The notes beneath the pieces are model-generated. The model was not told the DNA's origin, made no database searches, and saw only the letters and a program-made list of their open reading frames with translations. From contig NZ_FOUA01000001.1 in assembly GCF_900114735.1 (NCBI RefSeq), positions 694,278-758,277 on the forward strand: 64,000 nucleotides of DNA, given 5' to 3'. A program made the translations under genes and the position numbers. Numbering within the stretch: position 1 is the stretch's first letter; every line of letters begins with the position of its first letter. The stretch is from Halopseudomonas bauzanensis (GTDB taxonomy: Bacteria; Pseudomonadota; Gammaproteobacteria; Pseudomonadales; Pseudomonadaceae). Shown here piece after piece: positions 16,755 through 26,417 of this stretch.

Positions 16755-19700
16755 GTTGCTTCCACTTGATATGTATTGATGGGGGTATTGCGATTGGCCC
16801 GCTGCTGCTTCCAGGCGCCGAAGAGAATGCAACCGAGCATGCCCAGCAGACCGGCCCAGATACGCCAGGGCGTTTGCGTCTCGCTCTGGGGCGAGACCTC
16901 CTGCATGACCTGACCACGCACCGAGGTGCTGTCAGCGGGCTGACTGGCGGCCTGTTCGGCGGAGACTGCCCGGTCATGCGGCTCATTCGCCGTGGCTCCA
17001 CCAAGGCCGAAGCCGGCGGCCATATCGCTGATGAATTCCACGGTCAGCGCCGCGCCGCTATCGGCGCCATGCTCTTCGATCAGGGCCTGCCAGCGCTCCA
17101 CCAGTTCGCGGCGGGTTTGCTGGTCGGCGTCCCAGTGGCCCTTGCGGATCGCCTCGACCATACGTTCGATGAGTTGCGCCTGGGCCGTCGGATTGTGTTG
17201 CTCGAACCAGGCGTTCAGGTCCAGCTCACGACTGTCCCGCACATAGCTGTCGTGTACCGCCTGCCACTGATCGTCGCGCACCATGTCGCTATCGGTGGCT
17301 TGCCAACCCCACAGATTGTTCACGATATTCAACAGCTCCAGTGTGCCGGCGTAGCCCTCCTGCTGCATGGCGCCGATCCACTGGGGATTGAGATAGCGAC
17401 TGCGCAATTCGCCAGCGAGAAACTGGGCAGCGCCGGTGGTCTTGGGGGTGTTCTGACGCAGATCGCTGATATATAGCGCCGGCGCCTGGCCGTTGATCTG
17501 CCGCACCGCCTGCGACAGCCCACCGAGGTACTCGAAGGGATGGTCGGTGGACAGTAATCCATTGACCGTGGAGGATCGCGCCAGCACCGCGGCTTGCACT
17601 CCCTTGAGTTGTTCGGCAAACAGGTTCCCAGTGGGAGGCGGTGCGACCAGCCCGCTGCTGCCGTAGCCATGCTGCAGACGTTGCAGAAACTGCTCGGCCA
17701 GCACCGACTCATCTTCCCAAGTGGTGGAGTCCAGCGTCAGCTGGGTGACACCGGTGCCATAATCGCCGGGCGCATTGCTGAAAATCCGTACATTGGCCAG
17801 GCGGGAGGCTTGCTCACTATCCAGCCCCTGCATCTCCAGCCGCTCGATCAAGGCGCGGTTATTGCTGGCGAGCGGGTTGTCCGGCTCATTCAATTGCGCG
17901 AGTCGGTCGATGGCGTCGGCCAGCAACAGCATGAAACCATCGAACTGATCGCGGTAGACACTGGTGACCTGCAAGACCACATCGATGCGCGGCCGCCCCA
18001 GCTCGCTGCGCGGGATAATTTCCAGCGCGCGTACCCGGCCACCGCTATCCCATACCGGACGCAGACCCAGCGCATGCAGCACCTGGCTTTCGAGAATACC
18101 CAGATGGCGCATGGCCTCGGACGACCAGAGGCTGAAAGCGAGCTTGGTTGGCGCCTGGCCATCGTGCTCGTCGCGATAGGCTTGCAGCAATTGCTCCAGA
18201 GCTTGCTCACCGGCGTCATAGGCATTGGCGGTAGGCAGCTTGTCGGCCTCGAAGGCATACAGGTTGCGGCCACTGGGCACCTGCGGATTGCGTACCGGGT
18301 CACCGCCCGGCCCCGGGGCGATGAAGCCACCGGCCAATCCGGCCAGCAGCGCCTCGATCTCGCCGGTTTCGGCCAGGTTCTGCTGCTGCTCGCGGGCCGT
18401 TAGCAACCAATCATGCAGTTCGGTACCACCCATCTGCTGGATCGACTCTCCATGCAGCAAATGCCGTGCGAGTAACTGGTAGGCAGGGCTGCCCTGCAAC
18501 TCGGCAAAATCCAGCGCAGCAGGCTCATCACTATCGAACGGCGTACCATTGGCAGCCGCCACCGCTTGCAGATAGGACGGACCGAGCTGCTGAATCACGG
18601 TGCTCAGTTGATGCTCGATAGCGGCGGGCTGTCCAAAGGTATGCAAGCCAAGTGGCAAGCTGTCTGCCGCCAGGGCATGCAGATAATCATGCAGGGCAGC
18701 AAAGAAGCCGGGAAAGTCCTGTGCTGCGCTTGCTTCATCCCAGCCGAGGTCGGCGAGCATGCCCTGCTCGGCCACCTGTTCCAGAATGGCCTCAGCCGTC
18801 TGCTCACGTACCGCACCTTCTTCCAGCTGCTGATACTGGTGGATCAGGTCATGCAGCTCGCGCAGCTCGTCATACAACCCGGCGGGGGCGAAGGGTGGCG
18901 TCTGGTGGCTGACCACCACTGCGCGCCCGCGTCGCCGGGCCTGCATGGCCTCGCCGATATTATCCTGGATATAGGGATAGAACACCGGCAGATCACCCAG
19001 CGCGAGGAATGGATAATCCTCCACTGCCAGTCCGCGGTCCTTGCCCGGCAACCACTCCTGAGTGCCATGGGTGCCGAAGTGGATCAACGCATCGGCTTGG
19101 TCGTGCAACCAAAGATAGGCCGCCAGATAGATATGGTCCGGCGGTAGCGCGGTATCGTGATAGGACTCGCCCGGACGGCCGGCCCGGGGCGGCTGCGGCA
19201 TCACCAGCAACGTGCCAAGCTGAGCCCGGGGAATGATGAAATGTGGTTGACCGTCGATCTGGCGCAGCGCCCAATGACTGGCCGGATCGCCCCAGCGCTC
19301 CTGCATTTCCTGCTGCACCGATGCGGCCAGGCTGTGTAGCCACTGCTGGTAGGTAACCAGAGGCAATGCCGCTGCCAACTCGCCGCGGTAAAGGGCATCC
19401 AGGGTGTCGGGGCGGTAATAACCGGCGAGCAAGCGCTGGCCAAGATGGATGAACTGCTGCTCATCGGTGGCCGGTACCCGGTAGCCCGCCTCGGCCAGAG
19501 CCGCACTTAACGCAGCGAGGCTACGCGGCACATTCAGATTCGAGGCCGACAGGTTGCGCTCGCCGCCCGGATGGTTCCAGAAGAGCAGGGCCAGTTGCTT
19601 GTCCGTTGGCGGCAAATCCTGCAGGCGTACCAGCCGGTCGATCTTGCCCAGCAGAGCTTCAGCCTGTGCCGGTACCAACCGGGGCTCGCCCTGCTCCACC

Positions 19701-20647
19701 ACGCCGATCACGAGCGGATCGCTAAGACCCCAGGTTTCCGGCACGCCGAGCAGCGTGGCTACGGCGTGGGTAGCAATGCCCGAACTGGACTGCTGCCAAT
19801 CTTCCAGGCTGCTACGCTGGATAAAACCCTGCAATACCGGGATACCGAGCTGCCGTATCTCGGCCTGGCGCGCCGTGCCATTTTGCATGTGGGTCAGATT
19901 GACCAGCACCCGCACATCCGCGGGCTCGACCACCTCACTCAGCGCCTGCGGATTCTGGCTGTCGATCCAGAACACCAGTGGTGCCTGGCCGCGCTGCTCG
20001 CTGGCGTAGATCAGCGCGTCCAGTAACGCCAGTTCGGCATCGGCAATGCTACTGCCATGGGTGATGAAGCCGATGCGCGGCGCCTGCTCAGGCCAGCGAT
20101 CGTTCCCCCACTGCAGATAGTCCCGCACATTCTCGAATGGCGCTGGCGCATCGGGATGGTAGAAGCCCGCCGCCGGCAGCGGTGCAGCAGGCGGGACCGA
20201 AGCTGTGCTCTCACCCGAGCGATGCAACTGCCAGTAATCAAACAGGTGGCGCACGTTGGTCTCGCCGCCATTGCTGTAATAACCGATCAATTGCCGGGCA
20301 ACCGGTGGTGATAGGTTACCGAAAGCCGGTGCACCACCGCCGACCCGGATCCAGGGCGTATCGCTGCGCTCCAGCAGGTCGCCGAGAAAGGCCTGCATCT
20401 GTGCCAGATCACCGGGCCGGGGCGTATCGAGAATCAACAGACCGGTCAACAGGTCTGCTGGCTCGGCCTCGCCGCTAATATAGCGACTGTCCAGTTGCAG
20501 ACCGGCGTCTCCTGCCCACCGCTGCAGCCGCGCCAGCTTGCCCGACAACACGAAGTCATTGCTCAGCACACGGATATCGGGCCCGCTCTCCGACCATACC
20601 GGGCTGCTGCCCAGTATGAATAGCAGCATCACTAGCAGTCTGCCCAT
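16751..20647 (-). CDS. Exported CobN/BchH-like chelatase subunit
   Basis: A 1298-residue member of the CobN / magnesium-chelatase H family. Unlike cytosolic CobN it starts with a signal peptide (about 1-20, LLVMLLFILGSSPVWS) and ends with a membrane helix (about 1257-1277) and a short basic tail, so it should sit in the periplasm anchored to the inner membrane. The family core GTHGTQEWLPGKD is at about 523-535, followed by FYPYIQDNIGEAMQARRRG. No CobS/CobT or ChlD/ChlI genes are nearby. Homologous exported proteins (HmuS) have been linked to removing iron from haem in Bacteroides; here the Zur-type promoter suggests zinc or cobalt chemistry instead. Its start is 2 bases after the receptor stop. 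Confidence 0.88.
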   Translation of the reverse strand: MGRLLVMLLFILGSSPVWSESGPDIRVLSNDFVLSGKLARLQRWAGDAGLQLDSRYISGEAEPADLLTGLLILDTPRPGDLAQMQAFLGDLLERSDTPWIRVGGGAPAFGNLSPPVARQLIGYYSNGGETNVRHLFDYWQLHRSGESTASVPPAAPLPAAGFYHPDAPAPFENVRDYLQWGNDRWPEQAPRIGFITHGSSIADAELALLDALIYASEQRGQAPLVFWIDSQNPQALSEVVEPADVRVLVNLTHMQNGTARQAEIRQLGIPVLQGFIQRSSLEDWQQSSSGIATHAVATLLGVPETWGLSDPLVIGVVEQGEPRLVPAQAEALLGKIDRLVRLQDLPPTDKQLALLFWNHPGGERNLSASNLNVPRSLAALSAALAEAGYRVPATDEQQFIHLGQRLLAGYYRPDTLDALYRGELAAALPLVTYQQWLHSLAASVQQEMQERWGDPASHWALRQIDGQPHFIIPRAQLGTLLVMPQPPRAGRPGESYHDTALPPDHIYLAAYLWLHDQADALIHFGTHGTQEWLPGKDRGLAVEDYPFLALGDLPVFYPYIQDNIGEAMQARRRGRAVVVSHQTPPFAPAGLYDELRELHDLIHQYQQLEEGAVREQTAEAILEQVAEQGMLADLGWDEASAAQDFPGFFAALHDYLHALAADSLPLGLHTFGQPAAIEHQLSTVIQQLGPSYLQAVAAANGTPFDSDEPAALDFAELQGSPAYQLLARHLLHGESIQQMGGTELHDWLLTAREQQQNLAETGEIEALLAGLAGGFIAPGPGGDPVRNPQVPSGRNLYAFEADKLPTANAYDAGEQALEQLLQAYRDEHDGQAPTKLAFSLWSSEAMRHLGILESQVLHALGLRPVWDSGGRVRALEIIPRSELGRPRIDVVLQVTSVYRDQFDGFMLLLADAIDRLAQLNEPDNPLASNNRALIERLEMQGLDSEQASRLANVRIFSNAPGDYGTGVTQLTLDSTTWEDESVLAEQFLQRLQHGYGSSGLVAPPPTGNLFAEQLKGVQAAVLARSSTVNGLLSTDHPFEYLGGLSQAVRQINGQAPALYISDLRQNTPKTTGAAQFLAGELRSRYLNPQWIGAMQQEGYAGTLELLNIVNNLWGWQATDSDMVRDDQWQAVHDSYVRDSRELDLNAWFEQHNPTAQAQLIERMVEAIRKGHWDADQQTRRELVERWQALIEEHGADSGAALTVEFISDMAAGFGLGGATANEPHDRAVSAEQAASQPADSTSVRGQVMQEVSPQSETQTPWRIWAGLLGMLGCILFGAWKQQRANRNTPINTYQVEAT

Positions 20648-20649
20648 GG

Positions 20650-22593
20650 TCAGAAGCTCATGCTCAGGCCGACGTGGTAGGTGCGGCCTGGCTCGGGATA
20701 GTTGAACAGCACGTTGTCATCCGCCAGCCGCTCATCGCTGAGGTTCTCGATACCCCCGCGCAGGGTCAGGTCAGGCGTCAATTGCTGACTCAGTTCCAGA
20801 TGCCAGAGGCTGTAGGCCGGCAATCCATAAGCGACGTTGCGACTGTAGCCGAGCTGGCTGCCGACATACTCGCCACGCAGCTGTGCGTCGAACCCTGGCG
20901 TGGGCGACCATTTCAGGTGCGTGTTGGCCAGATGCCGCGAGCGGCCGGCCAGACGCTGATCGGCGCTGCGATCGATGGCGTCCAGATAGGTATAGTTGAT
21001 GCCCCAGTGCAGGTTTAGTGGCAGATCCAGTTCCGTCCCCAGCTCGATACCACGGATGCGCGCCCGGTCGACGTTCTCGTAATTGCGCAGCTCACGCCCG
21101 CGAATGCCGCAGTCGGCTACGCAGACGGTCTGGATCAGCCCCTTCAGGTTGTTCTGGAAAATGCCGGCGGAGGCAGACCAGCCATCACCGACGTAATCGG
21201 CTGCCAACTCATACGTGGTATTGAGTTCCGGACTCAGGTCGGGATTACCGCGGATGGTGAACTGGCCGCCGCCACCGATTGCCGAGTAACCGGGCGACAG
21301 CTGCTTCAAGGTGGGCGCCTTGAAGCCACGTCCGCCACCCCCCTTGATGGTCAGCGAGTCGCTATGGCTGTATACCAGATAGGCACGCGGGCTCTTCTGC
21401 CAGCCATACTCCTCATGTTGGTCAAAGCGACTGCCCAGCAGCAGCGACCAGTCCTCATGCAACTGGATTTCATCCTGCAGAAACACTGCCCGATGCGTTG
21501 CCTTGCCCTTGCCGCTGGCCAGGCTGTCATCCTCCAGCCGCTCGCGACGCCACTCGCCACCGAGGCTGAGCAAATGATTGCCCGCCAGGGGCAGGCTGAC
21601 GGTGGCATCGGCAATATCATCGCTCATCTTCTGCCATGACTTGCTGGAGGTCGGGCGGCTATCGCTGCTCCCACGGTTCAAGGTGTTGCCATAGGCGCGC
21701 ACCGTGGTCTTGCCCCAGCTCCAGTTACCCGTGTGGCTCAATGACCACTGATCACGCTCGATATCATCCTGCGATTCGTATTCCACCCGACTATTCGGTC
21801 CGGCCGGGCTGCTGGTATTGCGCCAGCGATCCTCGCGGCCACTCGCCAGCATGAGGTCGACCTGCTGCGCCGCGTCCGGAGTCCAGTGCAAGGTCACTCT
21901 GCCGCTCTGCGATTCGCGCCCTTCCAGCTCGGACAACGCTGGGTCGTCCCGGTCGGTTGTTGCCTGACGCTTGCGGCTTTCGCCTGTGAAACTCAGCCCC
22001 AGCACGTTCTCGATCAACGGGCCACCGGCATATACGCCCAGTTGATGGGTCTGACCACCCTGCCCATGATCTGGTACACCGCCATTAACAGCGAGACTAC
22101 CCCGCCAGTGGTCAGTAGCCGTACGGGTAATCACATTGACCACGCCGCCCAGCGCCTCGGAACCATACAGCGCGGACATCGGCCCCCGTACCACCTCGAT
22201 GCGCTCAATAGCTTCTACCGGCACCCAACCGAGATCAAAATCGGCATGCGCGATCGCACTGGCGGCGGTGTTGATACGCTGCCCGTTGACCAGTATCAGC
22301 GTCTGCTCGGCACCCATGCCCCGGATACTCACTCCCCGTCGCCCAAGCCCGATACCGGTGAATTGCAGGCCGGGCGCGCCCCGCAGGGCATCCTCCAGGT
22401 CTTGCACCGGTCGACTAGCCAACTCCTCGCGGGAAATCACCGTAATAGTCGCCGGCGCATCCTGCAGCGAACGTTCAGTGCTGGTAGCCGTCACCACCCG
22501 GGATTGCAGGGTGAGCACATCAGCAGCGGCTGAGATTGGCAGCATCGCGGCCAATGGCAGCAATAGAAGATGCCTAGCTTGGGAGTAGGTCAT
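20650..22593 (-). CDS. TonB-dependent outer-membrane receptor (CirA/HmuR-like), first gene of Zur-linked operon
   Basis: A 647-residue receptor. Signal peptide about 1-25; TonB-box-like LQSRVVTA near 29-36; plug about 38-150 with VLVNGQRIN, IERIEVVRGPMSALYGSEALGGVVNVITR; barrel ending YHVGLSMSF. It resembles CirA/colicin I and haem-type receptors by plug sequence. No FRAP/NPNL haem motif with the usual spacing is evident. It is first in an operon with the exported chelatase, ExbB-like and DUF2149 genes. The start lies 45 bases from a perfect 15-base Zur-type palindrome. In P. aeruginosa the comparable PA1922-PA1925 genes are, as I recall, induced by zinc starvation. Confidence 0.9.
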   Translation of the reverse strand: MTYSQARHLLLLPLAAMLPISAAADVLTLQSRVVTATSTERSLQDAPATITVISREELASRPVQDLEDALRGAPGLQFTGIGLGRRGVSIRGMGAEQTLILVNGQRINTAASAIAHADFDLGWVPVEAIERIEVVRGPMSALYGSEALGGVVNVITRTATDHWRGSLAVNGGVPDHGQGGQTHQLGVYAGGPLIENVLGLSFTGESRKRQATTDRDDPALSELEGRESQSGRVTLHWTPDAAQQVDLMLASGREDRWRNTSSPAGPNSRVEYESQDDIERDQWSLSHTGNWSWGKTTVRAYGNTLNRGSSDSRPTSSKSWQKMSDDIADATVSLPLAGNHLLSLGGEWRRERLEDDSLASGKGKATHRAVFLQDEIQLHEDWSLLLGSRFDQHEEYGWQKSPRAYLVYSHSDSLTIKGGGGRGFKAPTLKQLSPGYSAIGGGGQFTIRGNPDLSPELNTTYELAADYVGDGWSASAGIFQNNLKGLIQTVCVADCGIRGRELRNYENVDRARIRGIELGTELDLPLNLHWGINYTYLDAIDRSADQRLAGRSRHLANTHLKWSPTPGFDAQLRGEYVGSQLGYSRNVAYGLPAYSLWHLELSQQLTPDLTLRGGIENLSDERLADDNVLFNYPEPGRTYHVGLSMSF

Positions 22594-22638
22594 GGGGTCC
22601 GTCCTTATGGCTATAGAGGAAGGGCCGAGACACTACCA

Positions 22639-22653
22639 TGTTATACTATAACA
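22639..22653 (-). promoter_or_regulatory. Zur-type operator (perfect 7-1-7 palindrome)
   Basis: TGTTATACTATAACA is a perfect inverted repeat of seven bases around one central C. It matches the AT-rich Zur operator core of gammaproteobacteria (GTTATANTATAAC). It lies 46-60 bases upstream of the receptor ATG, where it would cover the promoter of the receptor-chelatase operon. A near copy precedes the COG0523 gene at 25006. The mqo gene on the other side starts 217 bases away, so control of mqo is less likely. Confidence 0.82.
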
Positions 22654-22869
22654 AAACAATAGTGGGCGACTGACCGGATTTCACGGTCCCTGGTGGCTGA
22701 GCCGTTGCGTACTGATTCAGCGCCACTGACGCCTGCACGGGCTAATCTTTGCAACTGATCCAGCGTTCACGCAGTCCATAGTATTGCGTGTACTTTCCGC
22801 TCTCCTCGGCGTGCGACGGACAGGTCAACTAGCGGAAGGTTTTCAGCCATCCAGCAAATCGAGACTGCT

Positions 22870-24606
22870 ATGAAAAACAATATTGTTGCAGCGCTATGCT
22901 TCTCTCTCTGCCTGCTTCCTGGGCATACCTTTGCCCAGAGCGGGGACGGCGCGCGGGGCGGCGGCGAGATCGTCGACATCACCCTGATTGGCGGCGGCAC
23001 CATGAGTGTGACGCTGGCCACCTGGCTAAACGAGCTGGAGCCCGACTGGAATATCCGACTTTACGAGCGCAGGGACGGCATCGCTCAGGAAAGCTCCGAC
23101 GGCTGGAACAATGCTGGGACGGGACACTCGGCTTTCTGCGAGATGAATTACACCCCCCAGGATGAAGATGGAAGCGTTGATATTGCCCGGGCCATCAATG
23201 TCACCGAGCAGTTCGAAATATCGCGCCAATTCTGGGCGCACCAGGTCGAACGAGGCGCGCTCCGTGACCCGCAGAGTTTTATTTCCACAGTTCCGCACAT
23301 GAGCGTTGTCTGGGGCCAGGAGAATATCGATTTCCTGAGCGAGCGTTACCAGAAGATGTCGAGCATCCCGCTGTATGCCGGCATGCAATATACCGAAGAC
23401 AACGCCACTATCGCCGAGTGGATGCCACTGGTCATGGACGGTCGTGAAGACAATACCCCCATGGCGGCCACTCGTATGGACCTCGGCACCGAGGTCAATT
23501 GGGGTGTGCTGACACGTCAATTGGCAGACCACTTGGCCAACCAGCCGAACGTAACGCTGACTACCGGCAGCGAAGTGCGCGAGTTGGAGCGCAACGAAGA
23601 TAATACCTGGCGGATCACGGTCGCGGATGTCGATAGCGGCGAAGAGACTATCGTCAACAGCCGCTACGTGTTCAACGGAGCGGGGGGAGCGGCCCTGTTG
23701 TTGCTGCAGGAATCCGGTATCCCCGAAGCCAAGCACTACGGCGGTTTCCCTGTAGGTGGCTCCTTCCTCTACACCACCAACCCAGACGTCGTGTCACGCC
23801 ACCAGGCCAAGGTCTACGGCCTGGCTGCGGAGGGCTCGCCGCCCATGTCCGTACCTCATCTGGATCTACGTTACCTGGATGGAACACCAACATTGTTCTT
23901 CGGTCCCTTCGCTACGTTTTCCACCAGATTTCTGAAAGAAGGTTCCTGGACCAACCTCTTCGATTCCATGACCTTCAGTAATGTGCTGCCCATGATGAAA
24001 GTCGGGCTGAGCAATTTCGGTCTGGTGCGTTATCTGGTGGGAGAAGTGATGCAGGACCGTGAGGATCGCCTGGACGCGCTGCGTGAATATTATCCCGAGG
24101 CCAACCCTGACGACTGGCAGCTCTGGACCGCCGGCCAACGGGTGCAGATCATCAAGAAAACCGATGATGGCAGCAAATTGCAGTTTGGTACCGAAGCGGT
24201 CGTGTCCGAGGATGGCACCATGTCCGCCCTGTTGGGCGCCTCCCCTGGCGCATCCACCGCACCACCGATCATGCTCAACCTACTGACGCGGGTATTTCCT
24301 GATCGGGTCGAAAGCGCAGAATGGCAAACCAAACTCAAGGAAATCATCCCTTCGCTGGATATGAAACTGGCGGATAATCCGGAGCTGTTGCGCGAGGTAC
24401 GACTCAATACCGCGCGGGCGTTGGAGCTGGAGGGCCAGGAAGCGTTTATTCTGGCCAATATGGCCGCAGACGACAGCAGTGAAGCACAGGCGACCGAGGG
24501 CAGCAGCGAAACCTTCGAGCAAACTACCGAGCCAGAGAGTGGCGAAGTTGGCGATGTGGAGAATGCTGATGAAGAAGAGCGCAGGGAGAGTGCAACAGAC
24601 CGATAA
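22870..24606 (+). CDS. mqo: Malate:quinone oxidoreductase with N-terminal signal-like sequence
   Basis: A 578-residue FAD enzyme that oxidises malate to oxaloacetate and passes electrons to quinone. FAD-binding [18 protein letters not shown] is at about 41-58; the family motif [19 protein letters not shown] follows at about 79-97; [13 protein letters not shown] and [15 protein letters not shown] are also typical. Unusual points: residues 1-22 look like a cleavable signal peptide ([18 protein letters not shown]), and the last ~50 residues are a low-complexity acidic tail rich in E, S and T beyond the usual end of the enzyme. Pseudomonas MqoB-type proteins also have an extended N-terminus. Followed by a strong terminator and the tRNA-Ser gene in opposite orientation. 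Confidence 0.93.
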   Translation: MKNNIVAALCFSLCLLPGHTFAQSGDGARGGGEIVDITLIGGGTMSVTLATWLNELEPDWNIRLYERRDGIAQESSDGWNNAGTGHSAFCEMNYTPQDEDGSVDIARAINVTEQFEISRQFWAHQVERGALRDPQSFISTVPHMSVVWGQENIDFLSERYQKMSSIPLYAGMQYTEDNATIAEWMPLVMDGREDNTPMAATRMDLGTEVNWGVLTRQLADHLANQPNVTLTTGSEVRELERNEDNTWRITVADVDSGEETIVNSRYVFNGAGGAALLLLQESGIPEAKHYGGFPVGGSFLYTTNPDVVSRHQAKVYGLAAEGSPPMSVPHLDLRYLDGTPTLFFGPFATFSTRFLKEGSWTNLFDSMTFSNVLPMMKVGLSNFGLVRYLVGEVMQDREDRLDALREYYPEANPDDWQLWTAGQRVQIIKKTDDGSKLQFGTEAVVSEDGTMSALLGASPGASTAPPIMLNLLTRVFPDRVESAEWQTKLKEIIPSLDMKLADNPELLREVRLNTARALELEGQEAFILANMAADDSSEAQATEGSSETFEQTTEPESGEVGDVENADEEERRESATDR

Positions 24607-24644
24607 TCCGCAGCAGGCAGGACAAGACTAACTGAGCAGAAACA

Positions 24645-24670
24645 ACAAAGCCCCTGTTAAGGGGCTTTGT
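24645..24670. terminator. Bidirectional terminator between mqo and tRNA-Ser
   Basis: An 11-base stem (ACAAAGCCCCT / AGGGGCTTTGT) closes a GTTA loop. Reading on the minus strand it is followed by a T-rich tract just after the tRNA 3' end; on the plus strand it lies 38 bases after the mqo stop. Confidence 0.85.
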
Positions 24671-24680
24671 TACGTTTATC

Positions 24681-24771
24681 TGGCGGAGAGCGAGGGATTC
24701 GAACCCTCGATACGCTATTAACGTATACACACTTTCCAGGCGTGCTCCTTCAGCCACTCGGACAGCTCTCC
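24681..24771 (-). tRNA. tRNA-Ser (GGA anticodon)
   Basis: A 91-base class II tRNA read from the minus strand, with encoded CCA. The 7-base acceptor stem GGAGAGC/GCTCTCC is perfect with discriminator G. The anticodon loop is CTGGAAA, giving anticodon GGA (UCC/UCU codons). The long variable arm expected of tRNA-Ser (GTGTATACGTTAATAGCGTATC region) is present, and the T-loop GGTTCGAATCC is canonical. Confidence 0.96.
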
Positions 24772-25005
24772 GCAATCTCGGTACTGGGTTTCCCCTGTTC
24801 CGAGGCGCGCTAATGTACCTAAACCAAGCCGGTTTGGCAAACGCTATTTGAAGATGCCGCCCCACTGCCGGCGCGATCGCACCCTTGGGTCCAGAGCCGT
24901 TTCATGAGAGCCACCAAGGTCGGCGATAAAACGGCTGCCGGGCGCCAACGAGCCAGGATCCAGCTGAAAATCTCCCATCGATCAGCTACAAACACTTTAA
25001 TTATA

Positions 25006-25020
25006 TGTTACATTATAACA
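25006..25020 (+). promoter_or_regulatory. Zur-type operator upstream of COG0523 gene
   Basis: TGTTACATTATAACA is a 7-1-7 inverted repeat with a single mismatch and the same design as the box at 22639. It lies 53-67 bases before the ATG of the COG0523 GTPase gene, within an AT-rich promoter region. COG0523 genes are classic Zur targets in many bacteria, which supports the reading. Confidence 0.82.
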
Positions 25021-25073
25021 ATTCGATAACCACTGAACGATTGCACCTCCCAACCGACATCGAGATTTATCTA

Positions 25074-26279
25074 ATGATTCACCAACTTCCCGTTACTGTA
25101 CTGTCCGGATTTCTTGGCGCCGGCAAAAGCACGTTGCTCAACCATGTACTGAAGAATCGCGACAACCGCCGAGTCGCGGTGATCGTCAATGATATGAGCG
25201 AAATCAATATCGATAGCAGCGAGGTACAGCGCGAGGTGACCCTGAATCGCGCTGAAGAAAAGCTGGTGGAGATGAGCAATGGATGTATTTGCTGCACTTT
25301 GCGCGAGGACCTGCTGGAGGAAGTCAGTCGCCTGGCCCGAGAGGGACGCTTCGACTATCTGTTGATCGAATCCACCGGTATCTCCGAGCCACTACCGGTG
25401 GCCGAGACGTTCACCTTCCGTGATGAGCAGGGCTCTAGCCTGTCGGACCTGACACGCCTGGACACCATGGTCACCGTCGTCGACGGCGTCAATTTCCTGC
25501 GTGACTTCCACGACTCGGAAAGCCTGGCCAGCCGTGGCGAGACGCTGGGCCAGGAAGATGAGCGCACTATCACTGACCTGTTGATCGAGCAGGTCGAGTT
25601 TGCCGATGTGATTCTGATCAGCAAGATCGATCTGATCTCCAGCGTCGAGTTCAACGAGCTGTCGGCCATACTCCATAGCCTCAACCCCCACGCGGAAGTC
25701 TTGCCTATGAGTATGGGGCGAATACCGCTGGAGAAGATTCTCGATACCGGCCGTTTCGACTTCGAGCGTGCCGCCCAGGCTCCGGGGTGGCTACAGGAAA
25801 TGCGTGGCGAGCACGTCCCGGAAAGCGAGGAATATGGCATCGCTTCTTGCGCCTACCGCGCCCGTCGCCCCTTTCATCCCGAACGTTTCTACGATTTCCT
25901 CACTCGTCCCTGGCAAAACGGTCGGTTGCTGCGCTCCAAGGGCTATTTCTGGCTGGCCAGCAAATACCGTGAAGCAGGTAGTTGGTCCCAGGCAGGCGGG
26001 CTGATGCGCCATGGCCTGGCAGGAAACTGGTGGCGCTTTGTATCGAAAGCTCAATGGCCGCAGGACGAGGAAGCACTACAGTCCATCCTTGCTCATTGGG
26101 ATGGTGAGACAGGCGATTGCCGCCAGGAACTGGTGTTCATTGGCCAGAACATCAACTTCGAACAACTGACCGCCGAGCTGAACGCCTGCCTGCTGGATGA
26201 TCAGGAAATGGCGGCCGGGTTGGCCAGCTGGGAGCAGTTGCCCGATCCCTTCGGCGCATGGAGCGAAGATGTTGCCTGA
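25074..26279 (+). CDS. CobW-like (COG0523) metal-trafficking GTPase, probably zinc-responsive
   Basis: A 401-residue G3E GTPase. The ATG at 25074 ([15 protein letters not shown]) is chosen; open frame further upstream would run over the Zur-type box. Walker [10 protein letters not shown] is at about 11-19; the metal-binding CxCC motif appears as GCICC near 69; ESTGISEP, and the base-recognition SKID, follow; the CobW C-terminal domain includes [17 protein letters not shown]. No histidine-rich linker is seen. Members such as ZigA and YciC deliver zinc to essential enzymes in starvation. The upstream Zur-type site argues for a zinc rather than cobalamin role. Confidence 0.9.
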   Translation: MIHQLPVTVLSGFLGAGKSTLLNHVLKNRDNRRVAVIVNDMSEINIDSSEVQREVTLNRAEEKLVEMSNGCICCTLREDLLEEVSRLAREGRFDYLLIESTGISEPLPVAETFTFRDEQGSSLSDLTRLDTMVTVVDGVNFLRDFHDSESLASRGETLGQEDERTITDLLIEQVEFADVILISKIDLISSVEFNELSAILHSLNPHAEVLPMSMGRIPLEKILDTGRFDFERAAQAPGWLQEMRGEHVPESEEYGIASCAYRARRPFHPERFYDFLTRPWQNGRLLRSKGYFWLASKYREAGSWSQAGGLMRHGLAGNWWRFVSKAQWPQDEEALQSILAHWDGETGDCRQELVFIGQNINFEQLTAELNACLLDDQEMAAGLASWEQLPDPFGAWSEDVA

Positions 26280-26417
26280 CAAGCGCACCAATGGACGATG
26301 CGGAAACCCTGCTCAAAGGGCAATGTATTAGAGACTCGCCAGTCACTGCTAACTTGGTAAACTGCCAGACGTATGCTGGCTCGTGGCTGGCTGATAATAA
26401 TCGATGAGGGTTCCTGG

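Noticed and set aside
22654-22869. Zur control of mqo
   Set aside because: The palindrome is 217 bases from the mqo start but only 46 from the receptor start. Mqo has no zinc link.
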